A stretch of 64,000 nt of DNA from assembly GCA_002633005.1 (NCBI GenBank), contig NMRA01000008.1, positions 832,341 to 896,340 of the forward strand, in the 5' to 3' direction. The position numbers were made by a program, and so were the translations under genes. The notes below the pieces were generated by a model. It was not told the DNA's origin. It was given only the letters and a program-made list of their open reading frames with translations, and made no database searches. Below are positions 63,693 to 64,000 of the stretch, one piece after another. Within the stretch, counting starts at the first letter, position 1. Each line of letters begins with the position of its first letter. The DNA comes from Phoronis australis. Lineage: Eukaryota; Phoronida; Phoronidae.

Positions 63693-63776
63693 CTGTTGAT
63701 AGAGAGACAAAAATGTCATGTTAATTTAAACAATAATAAAAATATACACACAAGCATCATCATGGTAGTAGGCATA

Positions 63777-64000
63777 CGTGGAACACAGATACTGTAGTGG
63801 AACATACCACAGCCAGCAGATACTGTGGTGGAACACACCAGTCAGCAGATACTGTGATGGAACACATTACAGCCAGCAGGTACTGTGGTGGAACACACCA
63901 GTCAGCAGACACTGTGATGGAACACATTACAGCCAGCAGGTACTGTGGTGGAACACACCAGTCAGCAGATACTGTGATGGAACACATTACAGCCAGCAGG
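63777..64000. repeat. Minisatellite, 60-bp unit of two ~30-bp halves
   Basis: TACTGTGGTGGAACACACCA plus GTCAGCAGA alternates with TACTGTGATGGAACACATTA plus CAGCCAGCAGG. At least three and a half 60-bp periods run to the right edge. It lies in the intron upstream of the NTR-like exon; the repetitive frame across it is not a gene. Confidence 0.93.

Noticed and set aside
63760-63987. 75-residue repetitive frame
   Set aside because: It is the 60-bp minisatellite read in an open frame by chance.
1-64000. CRISPR arrays, operons, rRNA genes
   Set aside because: None present; repeats have no spacer structure and all supported genes are spliced.

Overview
This window is animal nuclear DNA, most likely from a marine invertebrate. 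It is AT-rich and intron-dominated, with spliced genes whose exons have consensus GT/AG borders. It is packed with foldbacks, MITE-like elements, a LINE tail, a Penelope-like fragment and tRNA-derived SINEs, and it contains an 882-bp scaffold gap. Nothing looks prokaryotic: there are no operons or ribosome-binding sites, and almost every open frame is a short chance frame. The phylum is not determined; the gene content fits a hemichordate, echinoderm, cephalochordate or lophotrochozoan equally well.

Three host genes can be supported. (1) A minus-strand ankyrin-repeat gene, probably ANKRD55. Its first coding exon is proposed at 25912-25951 and its second exon at 2283-2399; the rest lies off the left edge. 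(2) A plus-strand Skeletor-family gene, 36182-58398, reconstructed here from 14 coding exons with fully compatible splice phases. It encodes 664 residues: signal peptide, DM13, DM13, DOMON, a cupredoxin-like domain, and a C-terminal tail that looks like a GPI-anchor signal. This is the main result. (3) A minus-strand partial gene at the right edge (63203-63692) whose last visible exon encodes a galaxin-like Cys motif followed by an NTR/C345C-like module.

Layout: 1-1716 and 11464-12821 are two copies of one TIR transposon with arrays of a GGGCGGTTAA motif. 2283-25951 is the ankyrin gene, whose about 23.5-kb first intron is full of dispersed repeats, two large hairpins (19686-20108 and 23005-23260) and small MITEs. 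26 to 36 kb is the divergent intergenic region, with a G/C-rich tandem repeat, a gap inside a hAT-like element, a 1.7-kb inverted-repeat structure and a LINE 3' end. 36 to 58.4 kb is the Skeletor-like gene; its introns hold a Helitron-like 3' end, a Penelope-like GIY-YIG fragment with inverted flanking repeats, a decayed ~150-bp satellite, an AACTTAAGTT hairpin and two opposed SINEs. 58.4 to 63.2 kb is the convergent intergenic region. 63.77 to 64 kb is a 60-bp minisatellite.

The genes show no sign of acting in a common pathway. The Skeletor-like product is predicted to be an extracellular, membrane-tethered redox-type protein, the ankyrin protein is intracellular, and the NTR protein is probably secreted.
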